A stretch of DNA of 64,000 bases from Paraburkholderia sp. HP33-1 (GTDB lineage: Bacteria; Pseudomonadota; Gammaproteobacteria; Burkholderiales; Burkholderiaceae). The stretch is taken from assembly GCF_021390595.1 (NCBI RefSeq), contig NZ_JAJEJR010000001.1:620001-684000 (forward strand), read 5' to 3'. The notes beneath the pieces were generated by a model. That model was not told the origin of the DNA and made no database searches. It was given only the letters and a program-made list of their open reading frames with translations. This document shows positions 9,426 to 18,530 of the stretch, piece by piece. Position numbers and translations under genes: made by a program. The first letter of the stretch is position 1. Each line of letters opens with the position of its first letter.

Positions 9426-9437
9426 CTTGCGCCGCCC
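9413..9437. terminator. possible bidirectional terminator hairpin
   Basis: GGGCGGCG (9413-9420) pairs perfectly with CGCCGCCC (9430-9437) across a 9-nt loop that contains the stop codon of the upstream gene. It lies between two convergent genes. There is no clear T-tract, so confidence is low. Confidence 0.35.
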
Positions 9438-9469
9438 GCGGCAAATCGCGTACGACACGGGTGTCCCCT

Positions 9470-10468
9470 CTACTCCGCCGCATGCACGATGTTGCGCGGC
9501 GTGCCCGCCTGCCACGCCGCGATGTTCGCGAGCGTGGTCTGCGCGATCTCGGTCATCGCCTCGTGTGTGAAGAACGCCTGGTGCGCGGTGACGATCACGT
9601 TCGGGAACATCAGGAGACGCGCGAGCACGTCGTCCTGGAGCGGCAGATTCGAGTGATCCTCGAAGAAGATGCCGCCTTCTTCCTCGTAGACGTCGAGCCC
9701 CAGATGGCCGAGCCGGCCTTCTTTCAACGCGCCGATCAGCGCGTTCGCCTCGACGAGCCCGCCGCGCCCGGTGTTGATCAGCATCGCGCCGCGCTTCATC
9801 TTCGCCAGCGCGGCGCTGTCGATCAGGTGATAGGTGTCGGGCAGCAGCGGACAATGCAGACTGACGATGTCCGCTTGCGCGAGCAACGTATCGAGCGGCA
9901 CGTAGCGTGCGCCGAGCGCGAGCAGTTCGTCGGAGGGCGTGCCTGGATCGTAGGCGAGCACCTGCATGCCGAAGCCCGCCATGATGCGCGCGAACACCCG
10001 GCCGATGATGCCCGTGCCGATCACGCCGACTGTCTTGCCATGCAGGTCGAAGCCGAGCAGCCCATGCAGCGAGAAGTCGCCTTCGCGTGTGCGCGCGACC
10101 GCGCGCGGCAGGCGCCGGTTCAGCGCGAGGATCAGCCCGACCGCATGTTCGGCGACCGCGTACGGCGAGTAGGCCGGCACACGCGCGACCGGCATGCCGA
10201 GCCGCTCGGCCGCCGCGAGGTCGACGTGATTGAAGCCCGCCGAGCGCAGCGCGATCATGCGCGTGCCGCCCGCATGAAGCCGCTCGAGCGTCGTGGCGTC
10301 GACATTGTCGTTGACGAACGGGCAGACCACCTCGTAGCCATGCGCGAGGATCGCGGTGTCGCTGTCGAGCAGGGATTCCTGGAAATGCAGTTCGTAGCCG
10401 TGCGCGGCATTGGCCTCGGTAAATGTGTCGTTGTCGTACTGACGACTGCTGAACAGGATCGTGCGCAT
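9470..10468 (-). CDS. ldhA: D-2-hydroxyacid dehydrogenase, D-lactate dehydrogenase type
   Basis: NAD-dependent dehydrogenase of 332 residues, close in length to E. coli LdhA (329). The catalytic triad is visible as Arg in NTGRGGLVE, Glu in DVYEEE and His in TAHQAFF. The cofactor-binding loop is GVIGTGIIGRVFA. The segment RSAGFNHVDL is typical of the LdhA branch, so reduction of pyruvate to D-lactate is the likely reaction. The start MRTILFSSRQYD follows GGAG; the nine upstream codons are not family-like. It stands alone. Confidence 0.9.
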   Translation of the reverse strand: MRTILFSSRQYDNDTFTEANAAHGYELHFQESLLDSDTAILAHGYEVVCPFVNDNVDATTLERLHAGGTRMIALRSAGFNHVDLAAAERLGMPVARVPAYSPYAVAEHAVGLILALNRRLPRAVARTREGDFSLHGLLGFDLHGKTVGVIGTGIIGRVFARIMAGFGMQVLAYDPGTPSDELLALGARYVPLDTLLAQADIVSLHCPLLPDTYHLIDSAALAKMKRGAMLINTGRGGLVEANALIGALKEGRLGHLGLDVYEEEGGIFFEDHSNLPLQDDVLARLLMFPNVIVTAHQAFFTHEAMTEIAQTTLANIAAWQAGTPRNIVHAAE

Positions 10469-10782
10469 ATCAGGCTCCGAACAAAGCACGTGCAAACCTG
10501 CCGCAAGAAATCGGCCAACAGCAGATTTTCTTCTTCACGATGTTAGGCGACTTCGCGATGAAAGAGTAACTGTCGGACGTTCGGGAGATCGTTGCACTAC
10601 CTGCACCGTCAGGGGGTGCGTCCGTGTGGCGGCTCGTCTGGCGCCCGAAGTGACGGCCGGCTAGCCTGGCCAAAAAACTTGCGCAATCGCGCGGTTCGGT
10701 GAATGATCGGACGAACGGCCTCGAACGGCGTGCCTGCCGCGAGGCCGTTCGTTCCTTTGTGCTCCAAATTCACACACCGACC

Positions 10783-12006
10783 ATGCCGATTTCAACCTCC
10801 ACTACCGTAGCTTCGTCCGTCCCCTGTCCGGTTGTCGAATCGCTCGACGCGATCCTTCCCGAAGAACCGCTCCTGATGATGGGCGCCGGCCCCGTGCCGA
10901 TTCCCGCCGCGGTCGCGAAGGCCAATGCGATCGTGATCAACCATCTGGGCGGCACGATGGCGAAGGTGGTGAACCAGGTGAAGACGATGGCGCGCTATGT
11001 GTTCCAGACGCAGTCGAAGTGGGTGCTCGGCGTCGCGGGACCGGGATCGGGTGCGATGGAGATGGCGATCTCCAATCTCGCGTGGGAAGGCACGCGCATG
11101 CTGTGCATCAAGAACGGCTTCTTCAGCGACCGTATGGGCGAAATGGGCCGGCGTGTCGGCGCGCGCGTGAGCGTGCTCGAAGTCGCGGACCGCACGGTCG
11201 CGAGTCTGGATCAGGTGGCCGAGGCGCTGCGCCGCGAGCGTCCCGAGGTCGTCACGGTCGTGCAGGGCGAGACGTCGAACACCGTGTGGAACCATCATCT
11301 GAAAGACATCGCCGCGCTCGCGAAGGAAGCGGGCGCGCTCGTGATCGTCGATGCCGTCTGCACGCTGAGCACGATGCCGCTCGAAATGGACAGATGGGGC
11401 ATCGATGCGGTGATTACCGGCGGCCAGAAGGGCTTGTCGTCGATTCCGGGGGTGTCGCTGATCGCGTTTTCAGACGCGGCGTGGGCGCGCGTCAAAGACC
11501 GCACGGCGCCCAATACGCACTGGTGTCTCGATGCGTCGCTGGCGGAAAACTTCTGGCACAACGCCGGTTATCACTACACGGCGCCGGTGTCGGGCGTGCT
11601 CGCGCTGCACGAGGCGCTGCGGCTCGTCTGCGCGGAGACGCTGGAGAAGCGCTTCGCGCGCCATCTGAAATGCTCGCTCGCGTTGCAGCAGGGCGTCACC
11701 GCGATGGGCCTGCAACTGTATGCGCCCGAGCATTGCCGGCTCAACTCGGTGGTCGGCATCGAGGTGCCGGACGGCCTGAGTCCCGCCGACGTTTGCGCGC
11801 ATATCTCGCGACAGCATCAGGTGGAAATCTCCGGCTCGTTCGGTCTACCCATAGTGCGTATCGGACAGATGGGCGAGCAGTGTCGCGAGCACAACCTGTT
11901 TCGCACCGTGCACGCGCTCGGCCGCACGATGGTCGATCTCGGCATCAAGGTCGATCTGCCGGCGGGTGTCGCGGCGCTCGAGCGGGGGCTTTCGGAAGGG
12001 AAGTAA
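10783..12006 (+). CDS. class-V PLP-dependent aminotransferase (alanine-glyoxylate / pyridoxamine-pyruvate type)
   Basis: A 407-residue fold-type-I PLP enzyme. PLP-Lys is Lys216 in the motif TGGQKGLSSIPG. Upstream are the substrate/cofactor segments MMGAGPVPIPAAV, AGPGSGAMEMA (phosphate-binding turn) and IVDAVCTLSTMPLEM (the Asp that contacts the pyridine nitrogen). This pattern fits the family containing alanine-glyoxylate, serine-glyoxylate and pyridoxamine-pyruvate aminotransferases; the exact substrate pair cannot be read from sequence. The open frame begins at ATG 10699, but the 28 extra residues are not family-like. Neither start has a strong ribosome binding site. Confidence 0.85.
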   Translation: MPISTSTTVASSVPCPVVESLDAILPEEPLLMMGAGPVPIPAAVAKANAIVINHLGGTMAKVVNQVKTMARYVFQTQSKWVLGVAGPGSGAMEMAISNLAWEGTRMLCIKNGFFSDRMGEMGRRVGARVSVLEVADRTVASLDQVAEALRRERPEVVTVVQGETSNTVWNHHLKDIAALAKEAGALVIVDAVCTLSTMPLEMDRWGIDAVITGGQKGLSSIPGVSLIAFSDAAWARVKDRTAPNTHWCLDASLAENFWHNAGYHYTAPVSGVLALHEALRLVCAETLEKRFARHLKCSLALQQGVTAMGLQLYAPEHCRLNSVVGIEVPDGLSPADVCAHISRQHQVEISGSFGLPIVRIGQMGEQCREHNLFRTVHALGRTMVDLGIKVDLPAGVAALERGLSEGK

Positions 12007-12553
12007 CGGAATGTTGAGACGGATGGCGGGTCGCCTTTGTGCGAAACCGCACTGAACTCGATCTCGTCATAGGCACAATTGGCCACATTGGCATTGACGG
12101 CCATGTACAGCCCTCGCGGGATGTAGCAAGGCCAGCGTCGGGGTGGTCCGCGCCCGCCCCGGCTCATAAAAGCGGCAAGACAAACTGCTCGAACGGCATC
12201 AGGCTCAATTTCGTAGGAATCACTTGCGAGCATGAGCTTCCGGTCGATCGCTGTGTCCAGAAGACTGGATCTGGCTTCGCCCATCCGAATCCGGTTCTGA
12301 CGCGGCTCGCAGACGAATTTGATAGCGTCGAAAAACTGACGAACAGTCGCGAGTTACCCGGAATGAGAGAAGCCGGCGATATTTTGGCGGCGCGTTGGGG
12401 ACATCTTCGTGCTTGAATGTCCCAGATGGCATCAGGACCAACCATGCAACGCATGCTAAGGGCGGCTTTTGCGTGGCATTTGCTTCGCAGGCAGGAAATA
12501 GATATAGAGAAATGGCGGCATCGCCACCCCCAAAACGCTCTCGAGATAAAAGA
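12007..12553. other. intergenic stretch at the left border of the polysaccharide island
   Basis: No convincing gene is seen. Short open frames exist on both strands but have no recognisable family text. Base composition begins to shift toward AT from about 12,420 on. The right part probably holds the promoter of the polymerase-like gene. Confidence 0.4.
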
Positions 12554-13858
12554 ATGCCGGCAATAGATACAAAAATCGATTTGAAATACTGGCAAATCGT
12601 CCCGTTGATCATTTGCGTGTTTCTATTGCAGGTTGGATATACCGTTCACCTTTCAATAGCGGGTGCGTTTTTTCTTTTGATGATGATCTGCGGTATTAGA
12701 AGGCTGACCGTTCCTGCGCTGGTTCTTGGCTTGATCGGCATGGTGCTCATTCTCCTGCCAATTATTTTTTCGCCAGTAAATGATCTTGCCGACAATGCAT
12801 TATACCGGTCTTTCAGAGAGGCGCTCGGATTTTTTGTCATCATTTCACTAAAGAACGTTAGATTGGTGATTGGCAACAAAACGCATCAGCGGATAAGGCG
12901 CTCGATCTGGATCATCATCGCGGGCCTTCTTTTGATAACGGCTCTCCAGGCGATCGATATATTTGCATTGCACAGCGGAAGATTTTTTATGTCTTATCGC
13001 CTTTTTCCCGGGACAATTGATCTGGAAAACTGCTGGACATTGGCTTCCTGCTGGTCGGAATTTGGCGTGTCGCGCGGTATCTCCGTGCTGATACGACCTG
13101 CCGCAACCTATGCTGAGCCTTCCTATCTGGGATTTGTTGTCTTATGCCTTGTGTTTGCCAGTCAGAAGATAAATTCCGGAAATAAGACCGCAAGAAATTG
13201 CATTATCTTCATCGCGTTGATCATCGTATTGTTGGCTCAAACAGTTTCTGGAATTATTTCGCTGGCCATACTTCTATTCGTTGTCAACTGGAGGTACTTG
13301 TCGAAAAACATCGGATTTATCATTTTTGGAGCTGTCTTCCTGTTGGCTTCGGCGCTACTGCTGAGTGGCAGATTCGAAGCGTTGCTAGGTGGCTCAGATG
13401 AGTCGGGGCTCATTCGGTTGGTATATCCGCTACAGGTAGTAGGGGAGGTGTTTTCCAGAGGGTATATATTTGGCGTTCCTATGGATTATGTTCCGCTTGT
13501 TTTAAAGGATGTGGGGGCGCAGGGATTGCATACTGCCAGCGATAATGCACTTATCAATATGTTTATACTGTATGGTGTAAGTGGGTTTGCGATTTTGGCA
13601 ATCCTTTTTTTAAAGATGGACTTCGCGGAAATTGTGTTCCTGTTGCTTACCATGCAATTTAACGGCGGAATATTCAGCTACGAAAAGGTCGCAATGATTT
13701 CGTTGGCTTTGCTTCTCTATCGCGCACACTTTCAAAGCAGAGGCGCTTCCGAATCGGCGACCGTGGGCAGCACCCTACATCACTCTGGAGGAACTCCGGT
13801 CGATGAAATCCCAGGCAAAATCGCCCGGCCGACCATGCCAACTCCAGGAACCACGTGA
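12554..13858 (+). CDS. Wzy-like O-antigen/exopolysaccharide polymerase (integral membrane)
   Basis: An integral membrane protein of about 434 residues with roughly ten to eleven hydrophobic segments and a larger polar loop (ALHSGRFFMSYRLFPG to RPAATYAEPSYLGF), the layout of Wzy/WaaL-type polymerases and ligases. The RPAATYAEPSYLG segment resembles the conserved periplasmic motif of exopolysaccharide polymerases. It would join lipid-linked repeat units on the periplasmic side of the inner membrane. Codon use is clearly more AT-rich than in the flanking genes, which suggests horizontal acquisition. Alternative start ATG 12512. It is followed directly by the beta-helix gene, whose frame may overlap its end. 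Confidence 0.7.
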   Translation: MPAIDTKIDLKYWQIVPLIICVFLLQVGYTVHLSIAGAFFLLMMICGIRRLTVPALVLGLIGMVLILLPIIFSPVNDLADNALYRSFREALGFFVIISLKNVRLVIGNKTHQRIRRSIWIIIAGLLLITALQAIDIFALHSGRFFMSYRLFPGTIDLENCWTLASCWSEFGVSRGISVLIRPAATYAEPSYLGFVVLCLVFASQKINSGNKTARNCIIFIALIIVLLAQTVSGIISLAILLFVVNWRYLSKNIGFIIFGAVFLLASALLLSGRFEALLGGSDESGLIRLVYPLQVVGEVFSRGYIFGVPMDYVPLVLKDVGAQGLHTASDNALINMFILYGVSGFAILAILFLKMDFAEIVFLLLTMQFNGGIFSYEKVAMISLALLLYRAHFQSRGASESATVGSTLHHSGGTPVDEIPGKIARPTMPTPGTT

Positions 13859-15944
13859 AGTGACTTACTCGATGCAACAGGAGGACGTGTTGTACAACGG
13901 ACGGGTGCCGAACGCATTGAAATTATTGAGCATCTTGCTCGCAACCGCCGCGATGATTTTGTGCTCTGGGCACGCGAATGCCATTACGTTTTATGTTGCG
14001 CCTGATGGAAGTAATAGGGCATCTGGTTTGTCATTTGAGCGCAACGGTGCCGACGGGCCGCTGGCGGACATTGGATCGGCGATAACGCGCGCAATTGAAT
14101 ACCGGCAGAAGCATAAGTCGTCGCTTACGCCCGTCGCCATCGCCGTTGCGGACGGCGTCTACCGCGTCTCCGAGCCGATTGTGCTCCCCGCTGGCGCATC
14201 CGGTTCGGCGAATGCGCCGCTGCGAATTTATGCAATGAATCCGGGGGCGGTATGGATAAGCGGGGGCAAAGCGCTCACCGGATTTCGGCCACTCCGGGCC
14301 GGCGAAGCGAATGAGTTGCCCGGCACTTCGAGGTCCGCGGTTCGCGTCTATGATTTTTCTCGCAACGGGCCTGTGTTGCACGGCTTGCAGCCCCACGGCT
14401 GGGGCGAAGAGCCGTCGGTTGCAAACACTGAACTTTATTTTGGCGACAAGCGAATGCCGATGGCGCGCTGGCCACAGACTGGCTTTGCTCGTATCGAAGC
14501 GGTAAGAGGCGATACTGGCCGACAATTTGTGTCCGAGCAGCCTCTTCCGACAGGCTCTATTCTGGGGAAAGATTCATGGGCTGTCGGCTATTGGTACTAC
14601 GACTGGGCGATGGAAGTGCTACCCGTCAGCGCACTGAACGGCCGCCAGAATGATTTCGAATTGGGTGGCACTCCAAATTTCTCCACTCGTGCGGGGCAAC
14701 GTTTTTTTCTAATAAACGTCCTGTCGCAGCTAGCATCGTCAGGTGAATGGGTCCTGGACGCAACGAACCAACGGATCTACTTTTGGCCGCCATCGAGCGA
14801 TCTGTCGCAAACCGAAATATCTGATGCGGAATCACTGGTCAGGGTCGAGGGAGCGAGCCACATCGAATTGGATGGCTTGAATTTCAAACTGGCACGGGGT
14901 CCTGCAATCGTCATTCGCGACTCCCAGAATGTGCGAGTAAATCACGCCGAAATCCGGGGCATTGGAGGGCGGGCAATCGATGCGGTGGGCAAGGAAATCG
15001 AAATTTCAAACTGCCGGATTCATGATGTTGGAGATGGCGGTGTGTATATTGGGGGTGGCGATCGAAAAACACTAGCGCCGGGCGGCTCCGTAGTAAAAAA
15101 CAACGAAATATACGATTTCAATCGATGGAACTATACATATCGCCCAGCAATAAGCCTATGGGGAGTTGGTAATATTGCAGAAAACAATATCATCCACGAT
15201 GCCCCGCACCTGGCAATCAAGATCAGCGGCAATGACAATATTGTTAGATTCAATGAAATCTACAATGTTGTGGAAGATACCAGTGATGCCGGCGTGATAT
15301 ATCTCGGGCGTGATTGGACGCAGCGCGGTAACGTCATAAGCGACAATTATATTCACAATATTGGCAAGCAATCGAAAGACGCCCGAGGCGTCTACCTGGA
15401 TGATCAGGTGAGTGGCACGATCGTTGAAAGGAACGTCTTCTATAAAGTGCCGAAGGCCGTGTATGTGGGAGGCGGGAGAGACAACGTCGTCGTCGGAAAC
15501 CTGTTTGTCGATAGCGCACCTCCAATAAGCATCGATGACCGCGGCGTTTCGTGGCAGGCAGACTGGGTTCGCGATCCGGGCGGCCCGTTTCGAAAGGCGT
15601 TGAATGCGGTTCCTTATCAGGGATTCGCATATGCGAAATATCCGCATCTCAGCACAATTCTGATGGACAATGTCGGAGCACCAAAATATAACATTGTGAG
15701 CAGCAATTTGATGATTAGAAGCGGCTGCGTAAATCTGTCAGGCGATGGTTTTAGGAATGGCGATTTCTCCCTCCGGTCGACCGATAACGTCTGTCTCCCA
15801 GAGGCCGATGTGTTTCTATTTTCAAATAGAATACCTAAAATCGAAGATTTCGAGTTGCCGGCGACATTTCGTTCGCGACCGTCCGGTTTTGTTGGAGCGT
15901 CTGCGAGACGCGTTGGTCCGCAGGCGGAGTACGGTCAACCATGA
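13803..15944 (+). CDS. secreted right-handed parallel beta-helix protein
   Basis: Up to 713 residues. A signal sequence (NALKLLSILLATAAMILCSGHANA) precedes a start-of-helix domain (TFYVAPDGSNRASG) and a long run of beta-helix coils with N-x-I-x-x-N patterns (VVKNNEIYDF, IAENNIIHDA, IVRFNEIYNV, VISDNYIHNI, TIVERNVFYKV). Proteins of this shape in exopolysaccharide loci are polysaccharide lyases, hydrolases or C5-epimerases acting in the periplasm. Three starts compete: ATG 13803 (GGAGGA ten bases upstream, overlapping the polymerase gene by 56 bp), ATG 13872, and TTG 13890, which has a perfect AGGAGG five bases upstream and gives the most ordinary signal peptide. Confidence 0.8.
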   Translation: MKSQAKSPGRPCQLQEPREVTYSMQQEDVLYNGRVPNALKLLSILLATAAMILCSGHANAITFYVAPDGSNRASGLSFERNGADGPLADIGSAITRAIEYRQKHKSSLTPVAIAVADGVYRVSEPIVLPAGASGSANAPLRIYAMNPGAVWISGGKALTGFRPLRAGEANELPGTSRSAVRVYDFSRNGPVLHGLQPHGWGEEPSVANTELYFGDKRMPMARWPQTGFARIEAVRGDTGRQFVSEQPLPTGSILGKDSWAVGYWYYDWAMEVLPVSALNGRQNDFELGGTPNFSTRAGQRFFLINVLSQLASSGEWVLDATNQRIYFWPPSSDLSQTEISDAESLVRVEGASHIELDGLNFKLARGPAIVIRDSQNVRVNHAEIRGIGGRAIDAVGKEIEISNCRIHDVGDGGVYIGGGDRKTLAPGGSVVKNNEIYDFNRWNYTYRPAISLWGVGNIAENNIIHDAPHLAIKISGNDNIVRFNEIYNVVEDTSDAGVIYLGRDWTQRGNVISDNYIHNIGKQSKDARGVYLDDQVSGTIVERNVFYKVPKAVYVGGGRDNVVVGNLFVDSAPPISIDDRGVSWQADWVRDPGGPFRKALNAVPYQGFAYAKYPHLSTILMDNVGAPKYNIVSSNLMIRSGCVNLSGDGFRNGDFSLRSTDNVCLPEADVFLFSNRIPKIEDFELPATFRSRPSGFVGASARRVGPQAEYGQP

Positions 15945-16074
15945 CTGGCAGGTAAAATAGTTCTGTCGTATTAAGCGGTTCTGTCGCGGTAGGGAACTCT
16001 GGACGATTCCATGCGAACACTCTCCTGGTGCGGATACGGCGACACGCTAATCCACGCCGCCGGACCGGGTGGGA

Positions 16075-17505
16075 TCAGAACTGGAAGTAGATGAAATCCA
16101 CCCGGCCGAACACGCCGAATAACACAATGTAGTACATCAGCGCGACGCCCCCCACAACCGGCAGATATAGGCGCACGCGTAGGCGGTGCAGCCGTTCGAG
16201 CCGGTTGCTGATGTGGAAATCCACCACCAGCAAGATCAACAGGTTCACCACTAGAAGCAGCATTTCGAAGCTGGCCAGGTTAAGCATTTTGAACGTGCCG
16301 TAGTCCAGCGGCCCAAAGTGACGCATGGTGGCGAAGAGAGCCATTGCGTTGTCCAGGCTGCCGGCACGAAAGAACACCCAGCCCGCCAGCACGATCGCCG
16401 ACGTCCACACCCAGCCCAGGACCGAGCGCCAACGCGCATGCTCCGCTTCGGCCTCGCCCACGATATTGCGCCAGAATCGCTCGACCGCAAGGCCCACGCC
16501 ATGCATCGCGCCCCAGATGATAAAGCTCCACGCTGCGCCATGCCACACGCCGCTCAAGACGAAGACGATGACAGTGTTGCGGATGGCCCGTCCCTCGCCC
16601 CCACGTGACCCGCCAAGCGGAATGTACAGATAATCGCGGAACCAGGACGACAACGAGATATGCCAGCGGCGCCAGAACTCAGTCAGACTGGTCGAGAAAT
16701 AAGGCTGGCGGAAGTTGACCATAAGGTCAAAATCCATCAGCCGCGCCACGCCCCGGGCGATATCCGAATAGCCCGAGAAGTCACAGTAGATCTGGAAAGC
16801 AAACATAACTGTCGCGAGCAGCGTATAGGACCCGTTGAAGCTGCTGGGGTGACCGTAGATGCCAGCCACCACCGGCGCCAACGTGTCGGCGATGCACATT
16901 TTCTTGAACAGGCCATAGCCAATCAGCCACAGCCCCGAGAGGTTTTCCCGGCGCGGCAGATGCACCTTGCGGAACTGGGGCAGCATGTGCCCGGCCCGCT
17001 CTATCGGGCCCGCCACCAGCTGGGGGAAGAAAGCGACATATTGCGCATAAGTAAGGAAGTTGCGTTCGGCGGCCACGCCCCGGTTATAGACATCCAACGT
17101 GTAGCCGATCGACTGGAAGGTGTAAAACGAGATGCCCACCGGCAGCACCAGGTTCAGCGCATATTGCGGCAGGCTGTAGCCGAAATACCCGGCCGCGGCG
17201 ACCATGTTTGATATCGCGAAATCGAGGTACTTGACCGTGGCAAGGATGCCCAGGTTGATCGTCAGCGCGGTGACCATTGCCGCGCGCCGCACCACCGTCC
17301 GCTCGGACCCGCTCATCACCAGCGCGGTGGTGTAATCGACGATAGTGGTAAAGGCCAGTAACAGCGCGAAGGCAGGGCGCCAGCCCATGTAGAAGATATA
17401 GCTGGCCACCAGCAACAACACTGGTTGAGTACGGCGCGGCAGCACGAAGAAGGAAGCCAGAAAGATGCCGAAAAATGCGAGAAACTCGAAGGAATTGAAT
17501 AGCAT
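16075..17505 (-). CDS. MBOAT-family O-acyltransferase (AlgI-like)
   Basis: A 476-residue polytopic membrane protein with the AlgI/DltB pattern: FNSFEFLAFFGIFL at the N-terminus, the central PVGISFYTFQSIGYTLDVY and QLVAGPIERA segments, FWRRWHISLSSWFRDYLYIPLGG, and LSGVWHGAAWSF with the invariant MBOAT histidine. It would transfer acetyl groups across the inner membrane to a periplasmic acceptor for polysaccharide O-acetylation. Its start overlaps the stop of the SGNH-like gene by one base (TGATG), so the two form a coupled pair. The pair runs opposite to the polymerase and beta-helix genes. Confidence 0.93.
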   Translation of the reverse strand: MLFNSFEFLAFFGIFLASFFVLPRRTQPVLLLVASYIFYMGWRPAFALLLAFTTIVDYTTALVMSGSERTVVRRAAMVTALTINLGILATVKYLDFAISNMVAAAGYFGYSLPQYALNLVLPVGISFYTFQSIGYTLDVYNRGVAAERNFLTYAQYVAFFPQLVAGPIERAGHMLPQFRKVHLPRRENLSGLWLIGYGLFKKMCIADTLAPVVAGIYGHPSSFNGSYTLLATVMFAFQIYCDFSGYSDIARGVARLMDFDLMVNFRQPYFSTSLTEFWRRWHISLSSWFRDYLYIPLGGSRGGEGRAIRNTVIVFVLSGVWHGAAWSFIIWGAMHGVGLAVERFWRNIVGEAEAEHARWRSVLGWVWTSAIVLAGWVFFRAGSLDNAMALFATMRHFGPLDYGTFKMLNLASFEMLLLVVNLLILLVVDFHISNRLERLHRLRVRLYLPVVGGVALMYYIVLFGVFGRVDFIYFQF

Positions 17506-18530
17506 CAGTCAAAAGCTCCGGTTGCTCGGACTAGCTGCGCGAGATCTTTTGTGTAAAGCACCGAACCGGCCGGGTTGAGGTGGACTGGATCGGCGAAACT
17601 GGGCGCCGGATAGACATAGCAATCAGGCCCAATGCCCACTACATACGGATCGCGGCTGATCACTTTCACTCGCCGGGCGTCGGCCGGTGGGGGGGGCGCA
17701 AACTCGCCCATGCGCATGTTCACCGGCACGTAAACGATCCTGAAGTCATACTGTCGCGCCAGCGCAAATAATTCGTCGTGCACCAGCGAGCTGTCGACCA
17801 GTCGGCGCCGATAGAGTTCGTTCGGCGAGTCGGTCGCCAACCGGTAGCCGGCCGGCAGCTGATCATCGGGGTAATGACTCTGCGACTTGATGAAGTACCA
17901 GCCGCGATCGCGCAACATCTGGTCGACCTCGCCGCGGGCATGGCGGTATTCGGCGGTCAAATTGAGATGCGACTGAAAGACGAACAGCGCCAGATTGCGC
18001 AGGAATTGGCGGAACGGGGCGATATCGTTGACCAATGCCGCATCATTAGTCAGGCGCGCGAACAAACTGGGCGGCTGCTGCAGCGCATCCCACGGCTCAG
18101 TCAGCACGACGTGGGTCGGCCGGTTGCCCCCCGCCAGCGCCGCCTTGAGCACAGGCAAGAAGCGAGCATCACCCGGAAGTGCCAAATTAACGCTGCGCAC
18201 CTGCGGCCCCATCAGGGAATCGAACAGCGCGGGGCGAAAACCAGCCATCGTCCTGCTATTGCCGAAGACCAGCACGCGCGTTTTGTCGCCGGGCTCGAAC
18301 AGATCTTGGCGGATTAACTGTTCGAACTTGGCTGCGTAAATCAAGTCGGAACCCGGACGAACGAAAGGCACCGCGCGCCAACCGGCCCACAGCCCCAGCC
18401 AGATCAGAGCCGAAAGCGTTAGGAATAGCGCCAACTCGATGGTCAGCACACCTTTCCCATTCGCGTCATCATTTGAGCGCGTCAGCTCCGCCGGGGGGGC
18501 CGTTGCGGCCCGCACTGGATTCACACCCAT
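17505..18530 (-). CDS. SGNH/AlgX-like membrane-anchored protein, partner of the MBOAT protein
   Basis: A 341-residue protein with one N-terminal membrane segment (about residues 30-53) and a periplasmic domain. FGNSRTMAGF matches block I of SGNH hydrolases, and DPVHLNPAGSVLY matches the block V Asp-x-x-His. In known systems (AlgI with AlgX/AlgJ, DltB with DltD) an SGNH-type protein receives the acyl group from the MBOAT protein and puts it on the polymer. Translational coupling with the MBOAT gene supports this role. The block I residue at the nucleophile position is Ser in GNSR. Confidence 0.75.
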   Translation of the reverse strand: MGVNPVRAATAPPAELTRSNDDANGKGVLTIELALFLTLSALIWLGLWAGWRAVPFVRPGSDLIYAAKFEQLIRQDLFEPGDKTRVLVFGNSRTMAGFRPALFDSLMGPQVRSVNLALPGDARFLPVLKAALAGGNRPTHVVLTEPWDALQQPPSLFARLTNDAALVNDIAPFRQFLRNLALFVFQSHLNLTAEYRHARGEVDQMLRDRGWYFIKSQSHYPDDQLPAGYRLATDSPNELYRRRLVDSSLVHDELFALARQYDFRIVYVPVNMRMGEFAPPPPADARRVKVISRDPYVVGIGPDCYVYPAPSFADPVHLNPAGSVLYTKDLAQLVRATGAFD

